Below, piece by piece: positions 44,062-52,188 of a stretch of 64,000 bases of DNA. Made by a program: the position numbers and the translations under genes. Location: the NCBI GenBank assembly GCA_050486445.1, contig JBJHDH010000004.1, positions 1 through 64,000 of the forward strand, read 5' to 3'. Source of the stretch: Euryhalocaulis sp050486445 (GTDB taxonomy: Bacteria; Pseudomonadota; Alphaproteobacteria; Caulobacterales; Maricaulaceae). Within the stretch, counting starts at the first letter, position 1; every line of letters starts with the position of its first letter. A model generated the notes under the pieces. It made no database searches, was not told where the DNA came from, and saw only the letters and a program-made list of their open reading frames with translations.

Positions 44062-46476
44062 TCAGGGCGTCGGCGCTCCTGTCTGCAATGACGCCTCGTC
44101 CGTAGGGCGCTCGTCGACGCCTTGGTGGCGGAACGCATCGCTGTTCACCACGCCCTTCAGGATTGAGGAGAATGTGTAATTGTTCTCCGCCGCGTCACGC
44201 ACGATTTTCCGGATCTGCGGCATGTCGAAATATTCGATCTCGCGGTTGAGCGCATACATCATCAGCTTGCTGGCGACGGTCATCGGAAACTGGTCCGGCC
44301 GGCGGGTCAGATAGTCCCGCAGATCAGCGGGGCTGTGCAGGAATTCTCCGTTCACCAGTTCCGTTGTCGCGTCGATGGGCATACGCGCCTGCGCGTCGGT
44401 TTCGCGCCAGCGTCCGATGGCGTCAAAATTCTCCAGCACAACGCCCAGCGGATCGATGGCGCCGTGACAGCCGTTACAGCTTGCGTCTTCACGGTGCGCT
44501 TCCAGCCGCGCGCGGATGGTGGTGGGCGTTTCGCCTTCCAGAATGGAAAGATCGGTCTCCACGTCCGGGGGCGGCGGCGCAGGCGGCGTGCCCACGATAC
44601 GGTCCAGCACCCAGGCGCCGCGCAGAACCGGCGAGGTGCGGTCGCCATAGGAGGTGCGCAGCAGCATCGCGCCCTTGCCGAGCAGGCCCCAGCGATTATC
44701 GTCCTCCAGCGTCACCTGGCGGAATTGCGGGCCGAGAATCCCGGAAATGCCATAATGCCGGGCCAGCGTGCTGTTCACGAATGTGTGGTCGGCGGTGAGC
44801 AGATCGGTGACGTTGCGGTCTTCCAGCAGGATGCTGGCGAGGAACAGGCGGATCTCGGTCTCGAAATTTGTACGCATCCCGACATTGAAAGCGGGATCCA
44901 ACGGCTCGACCGCGGCCAGATCGTCGAGATTCAGCCACGCCAGCGAGAAATTCTCGATCAGCGCCTGACCACGCGGGTCAGCCATCATGCGTACGACCTG
45001 TGCCTCCATAACCTCCGGATCGGACAGGCGGTTTTGCGAGGCTAGCTCGATCAGCTCCCTGTCTGGCCCCTGACTCCAGATCAGGAAGGACAGACGCGAC
45101 GCCAGCTCCAGATCGCTCAGCAACCGGGCCTCTCCCGGCTCCTCCGCGCTCTGAATGGCGCGATACAGAAAATCCGGGCTGGCGAGGATCGCGACGACAA
45201 GCTCCATTATGCCGGAGTCGAAACCGCCTTCTTCGGCGCGTCCAACCTCATAGAACGGCATCAGCCAGCCAAGATCGTCGTCGGTCACCGGCCGGCGGAA
45301 CGCCTGAGTCGCCAGATTGCGCGCGATATCCTCGGCGCAGGGCCGTTCCTCGGCCGCCGTTTCGGGCTGGCAAACGAAAATCCGCGCACGGCTGTCACTG
45401 AGCGACAGCCCGGCCGGGTCAAAGGGGCCCTCGACCTCGATCCCGTCCTGGATGCGCGGCATACCGCTCACCCGTCCGCCGCCAGTCGTGGAATTGCTCG
45501 CCGCCCAAGACCGTTCAATAAATGTCACGGTCACTTCACGGGCGCCGGCCGTTACCAGCCCAGGCAGGCCGGACACCTTGTCGATCACCGCCTGCCGGCC
45601 TTCCGGCCCGTCGCGGTCAGCCAGCGCCAGATCCTCTTCCCCGCCAATGTCCAGACGCAGCGCCTCCACACCGTCGATCAGCAGAACCAGAGTCGACGCC
45701 GTCTCCATGCCGCGCGGATACAGGCCCGCGTCCACGTCAAGAATATTGAAGCGATACTCCCCATCCGCCGGGAAGACGTGCGTGAACTTCATGCCCCCGC
45801 GCGTGCCCAACGGGAATCCATCCAGATAGGTAGTCTGACCGCCGACCCCGCCAGCCTGCGTGCCGCTTTCGGCGCGATAATAGACATTGGCGAATTTCGG
45901 CGCCGGCTCACCAATAGCGAGGCGCGCAGCCAGCCGCGCCGCAGACAGATACTGCTCCAGAAAGGCGGGAGAGACGACAAGAGCGTCGGCGATATTGGCG
46001 AAGCCCTCAACCTCGATTTCCGTCGGCAGAATCTGGCCCGGGTCCAGATCTACCCCCAGCAACCCCCTGATAGAGGCGGCAAATTCGATACGGTTAAGAC
46101 GCTGGATCGGCACATAACCGATGCGCCGGTCCGTAGCGCCGGTGTCCAGCGAGGATTCCAGCGCGGCGATAATCGATTCGACCTCGGCGCTGCTCGGGTG
46201 CGGGGCGCCGCCGGGAGGCATGAGTTGTCCACGCAGCTTGCTGGCGGCGGCTTCCCAGATTTCCGCGTCTTCCCCGACATGATCGAAATCAAGGATGTCG
46301 AAGGCAATGCCTCCCGCCCATTCCTCGAAATTATGGCAATCCATACAATAGGTTTCGATCAGATCATGAGTGGCCCGATCCAGACCCTGCGCCTGAGCGC
46401 CGTGCGCAATGAGGAGGAGCCCGGCCAGAGGCGCGACGGACACCAACATTTTTCCAGGCAATGCCCGAATTTTCAC
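44062..46476 (-). CDS. DUF1587/1595/1592/1588/1585 cytochrome-type protein
   Basis: An 804-aa exported protein with the multi-domain order typical of planctomycete-type cytochrome proteins. A signal peptide ends GAQAQ (~30). A haem site YCMDCHN lies at ~44-48, DUF1587 at ~125-190 (RLNRIEFAASIRGLLGVDL), DUF1595/DUF1592 in the middle, DUF1588 with a second haem-type site SCNGCHGAIDPLG, and DUF1585 at the C terminus (FPMTVASKLMMYALNREI). Probably a periplasmic dihaem redox protein; the substrate is not known. First gene of a four-gene minus-strand module. Confidence 0.92.
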   Translation of the reverse strand: MKIRALPGKMLVSVAPLAGLLLIAHGAQAQGLDRATHDLIETYCMDCHNFEEWAGGIAFDILDFDHVGEDAEIWEAAASKLRGQLMPPGGAPHPSSAEVESIIAALESSLDTGATDRRIGYVPIQRLNRIEFAASIRGLLGVDLDPGQILPTEIEVEGFANIADALVVSPAFLEQYLSAARLAARLAIGEPAPKFANVYYRAESGTQAGGVGGQTTYLDGFPLGTRGGMKFTHVFPADGEYRFNILDVDAGLYPRGMETASTLVLLIDGVEALRLDIGGEEDLALADRDGPEGRQAVIDKVSGLPGLVTAGAREVTVTFIERSWAASNSTTGGGRVSGMPRIQDGIEVEGPFDPAGLSLSDSRARIFVCQPETAAEERPCAEDIARNLATQAFRRPVTDDDLGWLMPFYEVGRAEEGGFDSGIMELVVAILASPDFLYRAIQSAEEPGEARLLSDLELASRLSFLIWSQGPDRELIELASQNRLSDPEVMEAQVVRMMADPRGQALIENFSLAWLNLDDLAAVEPLDPAFNVGMRTNFETEIRLFLASILLEDRNVTDLLTADHTFVNSTLARHYGISGILGPQFRQVTLEDDNRWGLLGKGAMLLRTSYGDRTSPVLRGAWVLDRIVGTPPAPPPPDVETDLSILEGETPTTIRARLEAHREDASCNGCHGAIDPLGVVLENFDAIGRWRETDAQARMPIDATTELVNGEFLHSPADLRDYLTRRPDQFPMTVASKLMMYALNREIEYFDMPQIRKIVRDAAENNYTFSSILKGVVNSDAFRHQGVDERPTDEASLQTGAPTP

Positions 46477-46590
46477 GTCGGCCTCCCCAGCGCCGGTTGT
46501 TTCCGGCCACTATACGTCATTGACCCGCCTGACAAAGGCCGATCATGCAGTGTTGCAAGGATGTAATGCTTTGCGCGGAGAGCAAAAAAC

Positions 46591-47727
46591 CTAGATTTTC
46601 TTCAGTTCCGCGCGCACTTCAGCGTCGTGTTCGCCCAGTGTTGGCGGAGGATTCACCGAAGTCGCCCGCTCTCCGTCGAAGCTGACCGGGAAACGCACGG
46701 TACGAAAATGGCCCATCTCGGGGTGATCGCCGCTGACCTCGATGCCCAGATGCCGGGCCTGCGGGTCTTCCAGCGCCTCGGTGGAATCGTACATCGGGCT
46801 GTGGGGCACGTCGTTGGCCAACAGGATGGCGCACCATTCATCACGGGTTTTCGTAGCGAAGATCGGCTTCATCAGCGCGATCAGGTCTTCCTGGTGCTCG
46901 ATGCGCGCGGGCCGGTCGGCAAAGCGCGGGTCGTCGAACAGGTCCGGCCGCTCGATGGATTGCGCAAGGCCGTCCCAGAATTTCTGCGGGCTGGACATAT
47001 GCAGGGCGATCCATTTTTCGCCTGCGCACTGCATGACATAGGACTGCGAGACGCTGGGCCGGCTATAGGCGTTCATCACCTCGCCCATTGAGAACCAGTG
47101 AGTGAAATCGTCCAGATTGAAATGTGTCATCGCCTCCAGCATCGACACGTCGATGCGGCGGCCCTTGCCGGTTTCCCGCCGCTCCAGCAGAGCGCCCAGC
47201 GTGCCGAAAGCGGCGTAGAACCCGGTCATCGCATCGGCGATGGCCGGTCCGACCACACGCGGGTTGGCCGGGTTGATCAGCAGCCGCAACCAGCCGCTCG
47301 CCGCCTGGGCCACGGTGTCATAAGCTGGCCGGTCCGCGCTCGGCCCGTCTTTGCCGAATCCGGAAATGGCGACATAGACCAGCTTCGGGTTGATCTCCTG
47401 AAGCCGGTCGGCGCCCACTTTCAGCTTGTCCGCCACACCCGGACGGAAATTCTGGATGAATACGTCCGCCGTCTTCACCAGTTCGTCGAAGGTCGCCAGA
47501 TCGTCCGGGTTTTTGGTGTCGATTGTGATGCTGCGCTTGTTTCTGTTGTAGGTCTGATAGTGCGGGCTGTAGAGGCCGCCCTTGAACGCGCGGAACGGGT
47601 CGCCCTCTCCCGGGCGCTCCACCTTGATAACGTCGGCGCCCATATCGGCCAGATACATGGCCGCGGCCGGACCCGTAATAAACGTACCCATTTCCAGCAC
47701 GCGCACGCCCTTTAGAACCTTCAGCAT
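46591..47727 (-). CDS. CaiB/BaiF family III CoA-transferase
   Basis: A 378-aa family III CoA-transferase. The N terminus LEMGTFITGPAAAMYLADMGADVIKVERPGEGD is family-typical (key parts only), and IADAMTGFYAAFG carries the expected catalytic Asp near 169. These enzymes move CoA between carboxylic acids, often to activate a substrate for degradation. It is divergent from the citryl-CoA-lyase-like gene across a palindrome-rich 245-bp region, so CoA activation followed by C-C cleavage is a plausible joint pathway. Confidence 0.92.
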   Translation of the reverse strand: MLKVLKGVRVLEMGTFITGPAAAMYLADMGADVIKVERPGEGDPFRAFKGGLYSPHYQTYNRNKRSITIDTKNPDDLATFDELVKTADVFIQNFRPGVADKLKVGADRLQEINPKLVYVAISGFGKDGPSADRPAYDTVAQAASGWLRLLINPANPRVVGPAIADAMTGFYAAFGTLGALLERRETGKGRRIDVSMLEAMTHFNLDDFTHWFSMGEVMNAYSRPSVSQSYVMQCAGEKWIALHMSSPQKFWDGLAQSIERPDLFDDPRFADRPARIEHQEDLIALMKPIFATKTRDEWCAILLANDVPHSPMYDSTEALEDPQARHLGIEVSGDHPEMGHFRTVRFPVSFDGERATSVNPPPTLGEHDAEVRAELKKI

Positions 47728-47752
47728 TGCCTCCGCCCGTTCCCGCTTTTAC

Positions 47753-47851
47753 AGCATGATCCATAGGGATGGATCATGCTCTACACTTTGAAGCGAGCAA
47801 TTTCATCCGTTTGCGTTACATCTCCGAATTCAACGCAAACGGATATTGCTC
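47753..47851. repeat. Two adjacent inverted repeats in a divergent promoter region
   Basis: The first is a perfect 12-bp inverted repeat with a 4-nt loop (47753-47764 with 47769-47780, AGCATGATCCAT). The second has 13-bp perfect arms (47805-47817 with 47832-47844), extended after a 3-nt bulge by 7 more pairs (GAGCAAT/ATTGCTC), followed by TCTAGGTTTTT. They lie between the CaiB gene and the divergent citryl-CoA-lyase-like gene. They resemble alphaproteobacterial intergenic palindromes more than operators. Confidence 0.7.
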
Positions 47852-47972
47852 TAGGTTTTTGGGGGTCTCTAATGGGGCCAGCGCCCCTGCGTCAAACCCT
47901 GCCCCGGGTGCGCACAGCGCATAGCCGGGACCAGCGTCTCGTCAAATAGTCGAACATTCAGGAAGGCGGCCC

Positions 47973-48758
47973 ATGCGTATCGGTAAACAGACCAACCCCT
48001 TCACCGCCATCGCCACATCAGACGCCGACAGCGTCACTGTCCGGGGCCGCGATCTATGCAGCGAACTGATCGGCAAGATCGGCTTCACTGACTATTTCTT
48101 CTTTCTGGTGACCGGCAAGGAGCCGACCGAAAACCAGCGTTTCTTTTTGGATGCGCTGATGGTTTCCATCGCCGAACATGGCCTGGTGCCCAGCGTACAG
48201 GCCGCGCGCATGACCTATGACGCCAGCCCCGAGGCGTTTCACGGCGCCGTGGCCGCCGGCCTTCTGGGCTGCGGCTCCGTCGTGTTCGGCAGCTCGGAAG
48301 CCGCCGGCCGCTTCCTCCATGGTCTGGTGCAGCAAGGCGGCGATCCCGAAGCGGCGGCGAAGGCGGCCGTGACGGAGCTGCGCGCCGGCAAGAAGCCGAT
48401 CCCCGGCTATGGCCACCCACAGCATTCATCCGGCGACCCGCGCGCCAATGTACTTCTGAAGCTGGCCGACGAGCGCGGCGTTTCCGGCCCGCACATTGCG
48501 ATGCTGCGCACGGTGGCGAAAGTCATTCCGGAGATTGTCGGGCGGCCGCTGCCGATCAATATTTCCGGCGCGATCCCGGCGGTGGCGCTCGATGTCGGGT
48601 TTCCGCTGGAAGGGCTGAAGGGCATTCCGCTGCTGGCCCGCACCGCCGGCCTGATTGCGCATCTGACCGAGGAGACGAACCGCCAGATCGGCTTTATCAT
48701 GTCGCATCACGCGGATCTGGCCATCCAGTATGACGGCCCGCCCGCCAACCAGGGCTGA
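47973..48758 (+). CDS. Citryl-CoA lyase-like (short citrate-synthase-fold) protein
   Basis: A 261-aa protein, much shorter than citrate synthase (~430 aa), of the citryl-CoA lyase-like group. It keeps catalytic-region motifs EHGLVPSVQAARM and PGYGHPQHSSGDPRA. These enzymes cleave citryl-CoA or a related 3-hydroxy-acyl-CoA to acetyl-CoA and a keto acid. AGGAAGG precedes the ATG. It is followed by the intradiol dioxygenase gene (51 bp) and divergent from the CoA-transferase. Confidence 0.85.
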   Translation: MRIGKQTNPFTAIATSDADSVTVRGRDLCSELIGKIGFTDYFFFLVTGKEPTENQRFFLDALMVSIAEHGLVPSVQAARMTYDASPEAFHGAVAAGLLGCGSVVFGSSEAAGRFLHGLVQQGGDPEAAAKAAVTELRAGKKPIPGYGHPQHSSGDPRANVLLKLADERGVSGPHIAMLRTVAKVIPEIVGRPLPINISGAIPAVALDVGFPLEGLKGIPLLARTAGLIAHLTEETNRQIGFIMSHHADLAIQYDGPPANQG

Positions 48759-48809
48759 AAATAACGGAAATACAGACGGTGCAGACCGCGACATCGGGCA
48801 AGGGGGAGA

Positions 48810-49676
48810 ATGTCCGTGAGAGATTTGAACCAGTTCACCGTCACCGACGCGGTGAAGGACTCGTTCCGTGACCGCAGCGATACGCGTCTTGCTTTTCTGC
48901 TCGATAAATTCGTCGAGCACCTCCATGATTATGTGCGCGAGACCAATCTGACCCATGCCGAATGGCTGGGCGCGCTGAACTTCCTCTATGACTGCGGACA
49001 AATTTCCACACCGGACCGGCACGAATTCATCCTGCTGTCCGATGTGCTGGGCTTTTCCGCTGTCGTTGACATGGTCAACACCAAAGGCGGCGGCACAGAA
49101 TTCTCAAACCTTGGTCCGTTCTATCTGCCCGACGCGCCGGAAATGAAACTCGGCGCGGACCTCTCTGGCGACCGCGAGGGCGTCGTAGTGCTGGTTTCCG
49201 GCGTGGTGCGCGACACCCTGGGCAATCCCCTGCCCGGCGCCACTGTCGATACCTGGCAGTCAGACGGCAGCGGCATGTATCCCATCCAGGATTCCGCGCA
49301 GAACAAATACGACATGCGCGGCAAATTCACCGCCGACGATCAGGGCCGGTACTACTACACAACGCTGCTGCCCAAATCCTACACCGTGCCCTATGACGGG
49401 CCGGTGGGCCGGCTACTGCGCGCCACAGACCGGCACGCATGGCGATCCAAACACTTCCACTACATGATCGGCGCGCCAGGGATGCGCCCCATCGTCACCG
49501 AAGTCTTTTTCGAAGGTGACGAGTATCTGGAATCCGACGCGGTATTCGGCGTCCGCCGTTCGCTGATCGCAAAGCTTGTGCGCATGGGCCGCGAAGACTC
49601 CGTGGAGTTCGATCTGGAGCGCAGGCCGGACGTGCGCGTGGACTTCGATTTCGTGCTGACGCCAGCCGACAAATAA
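48810..49676 (+). CDS. Intradiol ring-cleavage dioxygenase (catechol/hydroxyquinol 1,2-type)
   Basis: A 288-aa non-haem Fe(III) intradiol dioxygenase. An N-terminal helical dimerisation domain (~15-100) precedes the catalytic beta-sandwich (~115-285). Likely Fe ligands are Tyr in DGSGMYPIQD, Tyr in KSYTVPYDGP, and two His in KHFHYMIGAPG, with FFEGDEYLESDAVFG as the following signature. The chain length matches catechol 1,2-dioxygenase and hydroxyquinol 1,2-dioxygenase; the substrate cannot be told. GGGGGAG ribosome site. No muconate or maleylacetate enzymes lie nearby. Confidence 0.9.
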   Translation: MSVRDLNQFTVTDAVKDSFRDRSDTRLAFLLDKFVEHLHDYVRETNLTHAEWLGALNFLYDCGQISTPDRHEFILLSDVLGFSAVVDMVNTKGGGTEFSNLGPFYLPDAPEMKLGADLSGDREGVVVLVSGVVRDTLGNPLPGATVDTWQSDGSGMYPIQDSAQNKYDMRGKFTADDQGRYYYTTLLPKSYTVPYDGPVGRLLRATDRHAWRSKHFHYMIGAPGMRPIVTEVFFEGDEYLESDAVFGVRRSLIAKLVRMGREDSVEFDLERRPDVRVDFDFVLTPADK

Positions 49677-49800
49677 AAGCGATACGGATGGCCATGGCGG
49701 CGGCGGATGAATTCTTTATCTGAATTTTCACTATGCCGGGCGGAACGCGGCCGGATCATATGCGCTTATAGATCAGGTGCGCTTTGATCTTGACCTGAAC

Positions 49801-49829
49801 AGTCTTGCACCTTATCGCCCCCCTATAAT
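49801..49829 (+). promoter_or_regulatory. Promoter of the mucR-like gene
   Basis: A perfect -10 TATAAT (49824-49829) lies 34 bp before the chosen ATG. The -35 is poor (around AGTCTTG at 49801-49807). Confidence 0.45.
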
Positions 49830-49863
49830 AAAGGCGGAAACCGCTTCAATCGAAGGCCGGGCA

Positions 49864-50274
49864 ATGGAACAGAACAATACTCTTATCGAAATGACGGCGG
49901 ATGTCGTGGCGGCCTATGTCGGCAAGAATGTCCTGCCCTCCACAGAACTGCCTGCGCTGATCCGGGATGTTCACCAGGCGCTGACCCTGGCCCATTCCGG
50001 AACGCCGGAGACCCGGGCGCTGGAGCCCGCCGTTCCGGTGAAAAAATCCATCCACGACGATTATATTGTCTGCTTGGAAGACGGTTTGAAGTTCAAATCG
50101 CTGAGACGGCATCTGCGTACCAAATTCGACATGTCCCCGGAGCAATACCGGGAAAAATGGGGACTGCCCTCCGATTACCCGATGGTGGCGCCCGCCTACG
50201 CCAGACAGCGTTCCGAGCTGGCCAAGAAGACCGGACTCGGCCGTAAGACCGGACGCAAATCCGCCCGCAAATAG
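49864..50274 (+). CDS. MucR/Ros family transcriptional regulator
   Basis: A 136-aa DNA-binding protein of the MucR/Ros family, regulators found almost only in alphaproteobacteria that control envelope, motility and cell-cycle genes by binding AT-rich targets. Signature: YIVCLEDGLKFKSLRRHL followed by MSPEQYREKWGLPSDYPMVAPAYA. The C terminus is basic (KTGRKSARK). The start at 49864 (MEQNNTLIEM) matches family N termini; an in-frame ATG at 49777 is upstream of the -10 box. Monocistronic by context. Confidence 0.92.
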   Translation: MEQNNTLIEMTADVVAAYVGKNVLPSTELPALIRDVHQALTLAHSGTPETRALEPAVPVKKSIHDDYIVCLEDGLKFKSLRRHLRTKFDMSPEQYREKWGLPSDYPMVAPAYARQRSELAKKTGLGRKTGRKSARK

Positions 50275-50302
50275 CGGCCGGACATTGGCTCTGAACTGAG
50301 GC

Positions 50303-51157
50303 CTAGTCGAACCCGAGCTCGCCGCGCAGACGCGACTCGTCCAGCCGGCCCAACTCAAGCTCGCCCAGAGTCACATCAACCGGCGCGCCGGCATCGACCC
50401 ACCAGCGGAGAATTTCCGTCTGGCGCCCGGTCAACGGCGTTCGGCCTTCAGCCGGCATGAAATTCTCATGCCCCGGATACAGCGTAATACGCTCGATCAG
50501 CGAGCTGAATTCCGATTCGCCCGGCACGACCACGGGAAGATATTCCCCGCCTTCCATAAGGGAATCGTAGCTCACCACGCTGAGATTGCCTTCGGTGCGA
50601 TCATCGCTGTGGCAGGAGAGGCAGCGCCGGTGAAGGATCGGCCGGACGACGTCGTGATAGGGGTCGGCCTCGGCGAAACTGGTCACGCGCGCGCGCCCCA
50701 CATCGCCATCGTGCAGCGCACGAATGAAGCGGGGCGCATACTCGATCAGATAGGTGGAGCCGTGCGTGATGTTGCCGCCGTAATGGCCGGTGATGGAGAC
50801 CAGAACGACCAGCAGGACGGAGAGCGGAACCGCGGCCTGATGGAACCAGCGGCGGCCAAACAGGCTGAGCCCCCATGTCACCGTCGCGATAACCGCGACG
50901 ATAGTACCGTAAATCATATGCCGGGTGACGGAGGGCCCCTCAAAGCCGCCTTCGGTGTAGTGCATATAGCCAAGGATCACCGTAACGATGGCCGAGACGG
51001 CGGCGACGCCCCAGAGATATGGCGACGCGGCGCGCATCGATTCGCAGCGTTTCATGAAGCGCGCGAGAATCTCCAGCAGCGCAACCGCCAGAATGACGCC
51101 AATCGGGATGTGCAGCGCAAGCACATGGAACCGGCCCAGAAAATAAACGAATTCCAT
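50303..51157 (-). CDS. DUF2231-like membrane protein with C-terminal cytochrome c domain
   Basis: A 284-aa protein. Four N-terminal helices begin FLGRFHVLALHIPIGVIL, matching DUF2231, and a periplasmic C-terminal domain has a haem site RRCLSCHSDD and the planctomycete-type cytochrome pattern (GESEFSSLIERI, MPAEGRTPLTGRQTEILRWWVDAGA). It likely moves electrons between a membrane partner and periplasmic enzymes. It follows the cytochrome c' gene on the same strand but is separated from it by a terminator and repeats. Confidence 0.85.
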   Translation of the reverse strand: MEFVYFLGRFHVLALHIPIGVILAVALLEILARFMKRCESMRAASPYLWGVAAVSAIVTVILGYMHYTEGGFEGPSVTRHMIYGTIVAVIATVTWGLSLFGRRWFHQAAVPLSVLLVVLVSITGHYGGNITHGSTYLIEYAPRFIRALHDGDVGRARVTSFAEADPYHDVVRPILHRRCLSCHSDDRTEGNLSVVSYDSLMEGGEYLPVVVPGESEFSSLIERITLYPGHENFMPAEGRTPLTGRQTEILRWWVDAGAPVDVTLGELELGRLDESRLRGELGFD

Positions 51158-51302
51158 GTCTCCACCCCATCAGGTTCCGCCGGCATCATTCGCGCCCTGG
51201 CTTTTCCGGCTTACGCCCGGCCGGAACCGGCCGAACGCCACAGCATTAAAATCGCCAGCCCTAACGGGTCAACTCTACAATCGTTAAGCGTCCGGCTCCC
51301 CT

Positions 51303-51350
51303 GCGTCGCGGCGTCGCGGCGTCGCGGAGACGCGGCGTCGCGGAGACGCA
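51303..51350. repeat. Short tandem repeat of 8-bp units
   Basis: Six contiguous 8-bp units: GCGTCGCG three times, GAGACGCG, GCGTCGCG, GAGACGCA. It is intergenic, with local hairpin potential (GCGTC-GCGGA-GACGC occurs twice). Confidence 0.8.
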
Positions 51351-51366
51351 GGACGGAAATCCGGAA

Positions 51367-51400
51367 TCGAAAACGGGGGCGGCTTCTAGAGCCGCCCCCG
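51367..51400 (-). terminator. Rho-independent terminator of the cytochrome c' gene
   Basis: Perfect 11-bp stem (51374-51384 with 51390-51400), 5-nt loop. On the minus strand it is followed by GTTTTCG and starts 26 bp after the cytochrome c' stop. Confidence 0.85.
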
Positions 51401-51426
51401 CTGAACGCTACATCAACCGGTCCGCG

Positions 51427-51909
51427 TCAGTCGCGGTGAGCGTCGTGGCAGGCGCCGCAGGCTTGGCCGACCGCGCCCACGGCGCGCAGGGTCGGGGTCT
51501 GCTCGCCGCCCTCGGCGACCTCCTTCAGGTTCGCAAGCGCGACGATCAGAGCGTGCTGCCGGTCGAGGAAGCCGTCATAACCCGCCCAGATATTGTTGCG
51601 AGCCTTGGTCTCGACACTGAAACCTCTGGTGTCGACGGCGAACGCCTCCGGCAGCATTTCCGCCAGCGCGGTGATTTCGGTGGCCGCCGCTGCGACCGCT
51701 TCAGCGTCAAACTCAATCTGACGGCGCATCATCGGAGCGATGGTGTTCATCTGATCTTCCATCTGCTTGAAAATCGCCTGTCGCGCTTCCGTAGCAGCCT
51801 GGGCCTCGGCCTCGTCGGCTGCCGGGGCGACCGTCTGCGCCAGAACCGCGCCGGCGGCCAGCGCCGCAACCGCGGCGACCGCGCCGAATTTTGCGAACGT
51901 CTTCATCAT
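51427..51909 (-). CDS. Cytochrome c'
   Basis: A 160-aa periplasmic four-helix cytochrome c' with signal peptide ending VLAQ (~25) and the C-terminal haem motif QACGACHDAHRD. The N-terminal helix RQAIFKQMEDQMNTIAPMM fits the family. These proteins bind NO or CO and are often linked to nitrosative stress or electron transfer. GGGAG ribosome site. Monocistronic with its own terminator. Confidence 0.92.
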   Translation of the reverse strand: MMKTFAKFGAVAAVAALAAGAVLAQTVAPAADEAEAQAATEARQAIFKQMEDQMNTIAPMMRRQIEFDAEAVAAAATEITALAEMLPEAFAVDTRGFSVETKARNNIWAGYDGFLDRQHALIVALANLKEVAEGGEQTPTLRAVGAVGQACGACHDAHRD

Positions 51910-52188
51910 TTTGCTCCCTGCTCCTTACCCGGCCGCCCTCCGGCCGGTCCGGCTTTCCGGTTGTAGGCTGTAGTATGAGAAAGTGATTATGGCTGCAACA
52001 TGAACGGTCCAACAGCGCAAGATGAATAATTCGACATCCTTCGCCCCCGGGCAGCCCTGGACCCTACATAGAAGTCAGGCCTGAATAATCAAAGACGAAA
52101 AGCGCAGCCGCAGGCCCTTTGACCTATCGCAGGGCGGCGGCGGTGCGTTACGATACGGAAAACAGAAGCGAATAAACGGGAGGCGCGA
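51910..52188. other. Divergent promoter region, no gene seen
   Basis: 279 bp between the divergent cytochrome c' and carotenoid-oxygenase genes. No convincing consensus promoter, open frame or strong hairpin was recognised. Confidence 0.4.

Noticed and set aside
49777..49863. Longer N terminus for the MucR-like gene
   Set aside because: It would place the start upstream of the TATAAT box and add residues unlike MucR N termini.
51303..51350. CRISPR-like repeat
   Set aside because: Units are 8 bp and contiguous with no spacers. No cas genes in the window.
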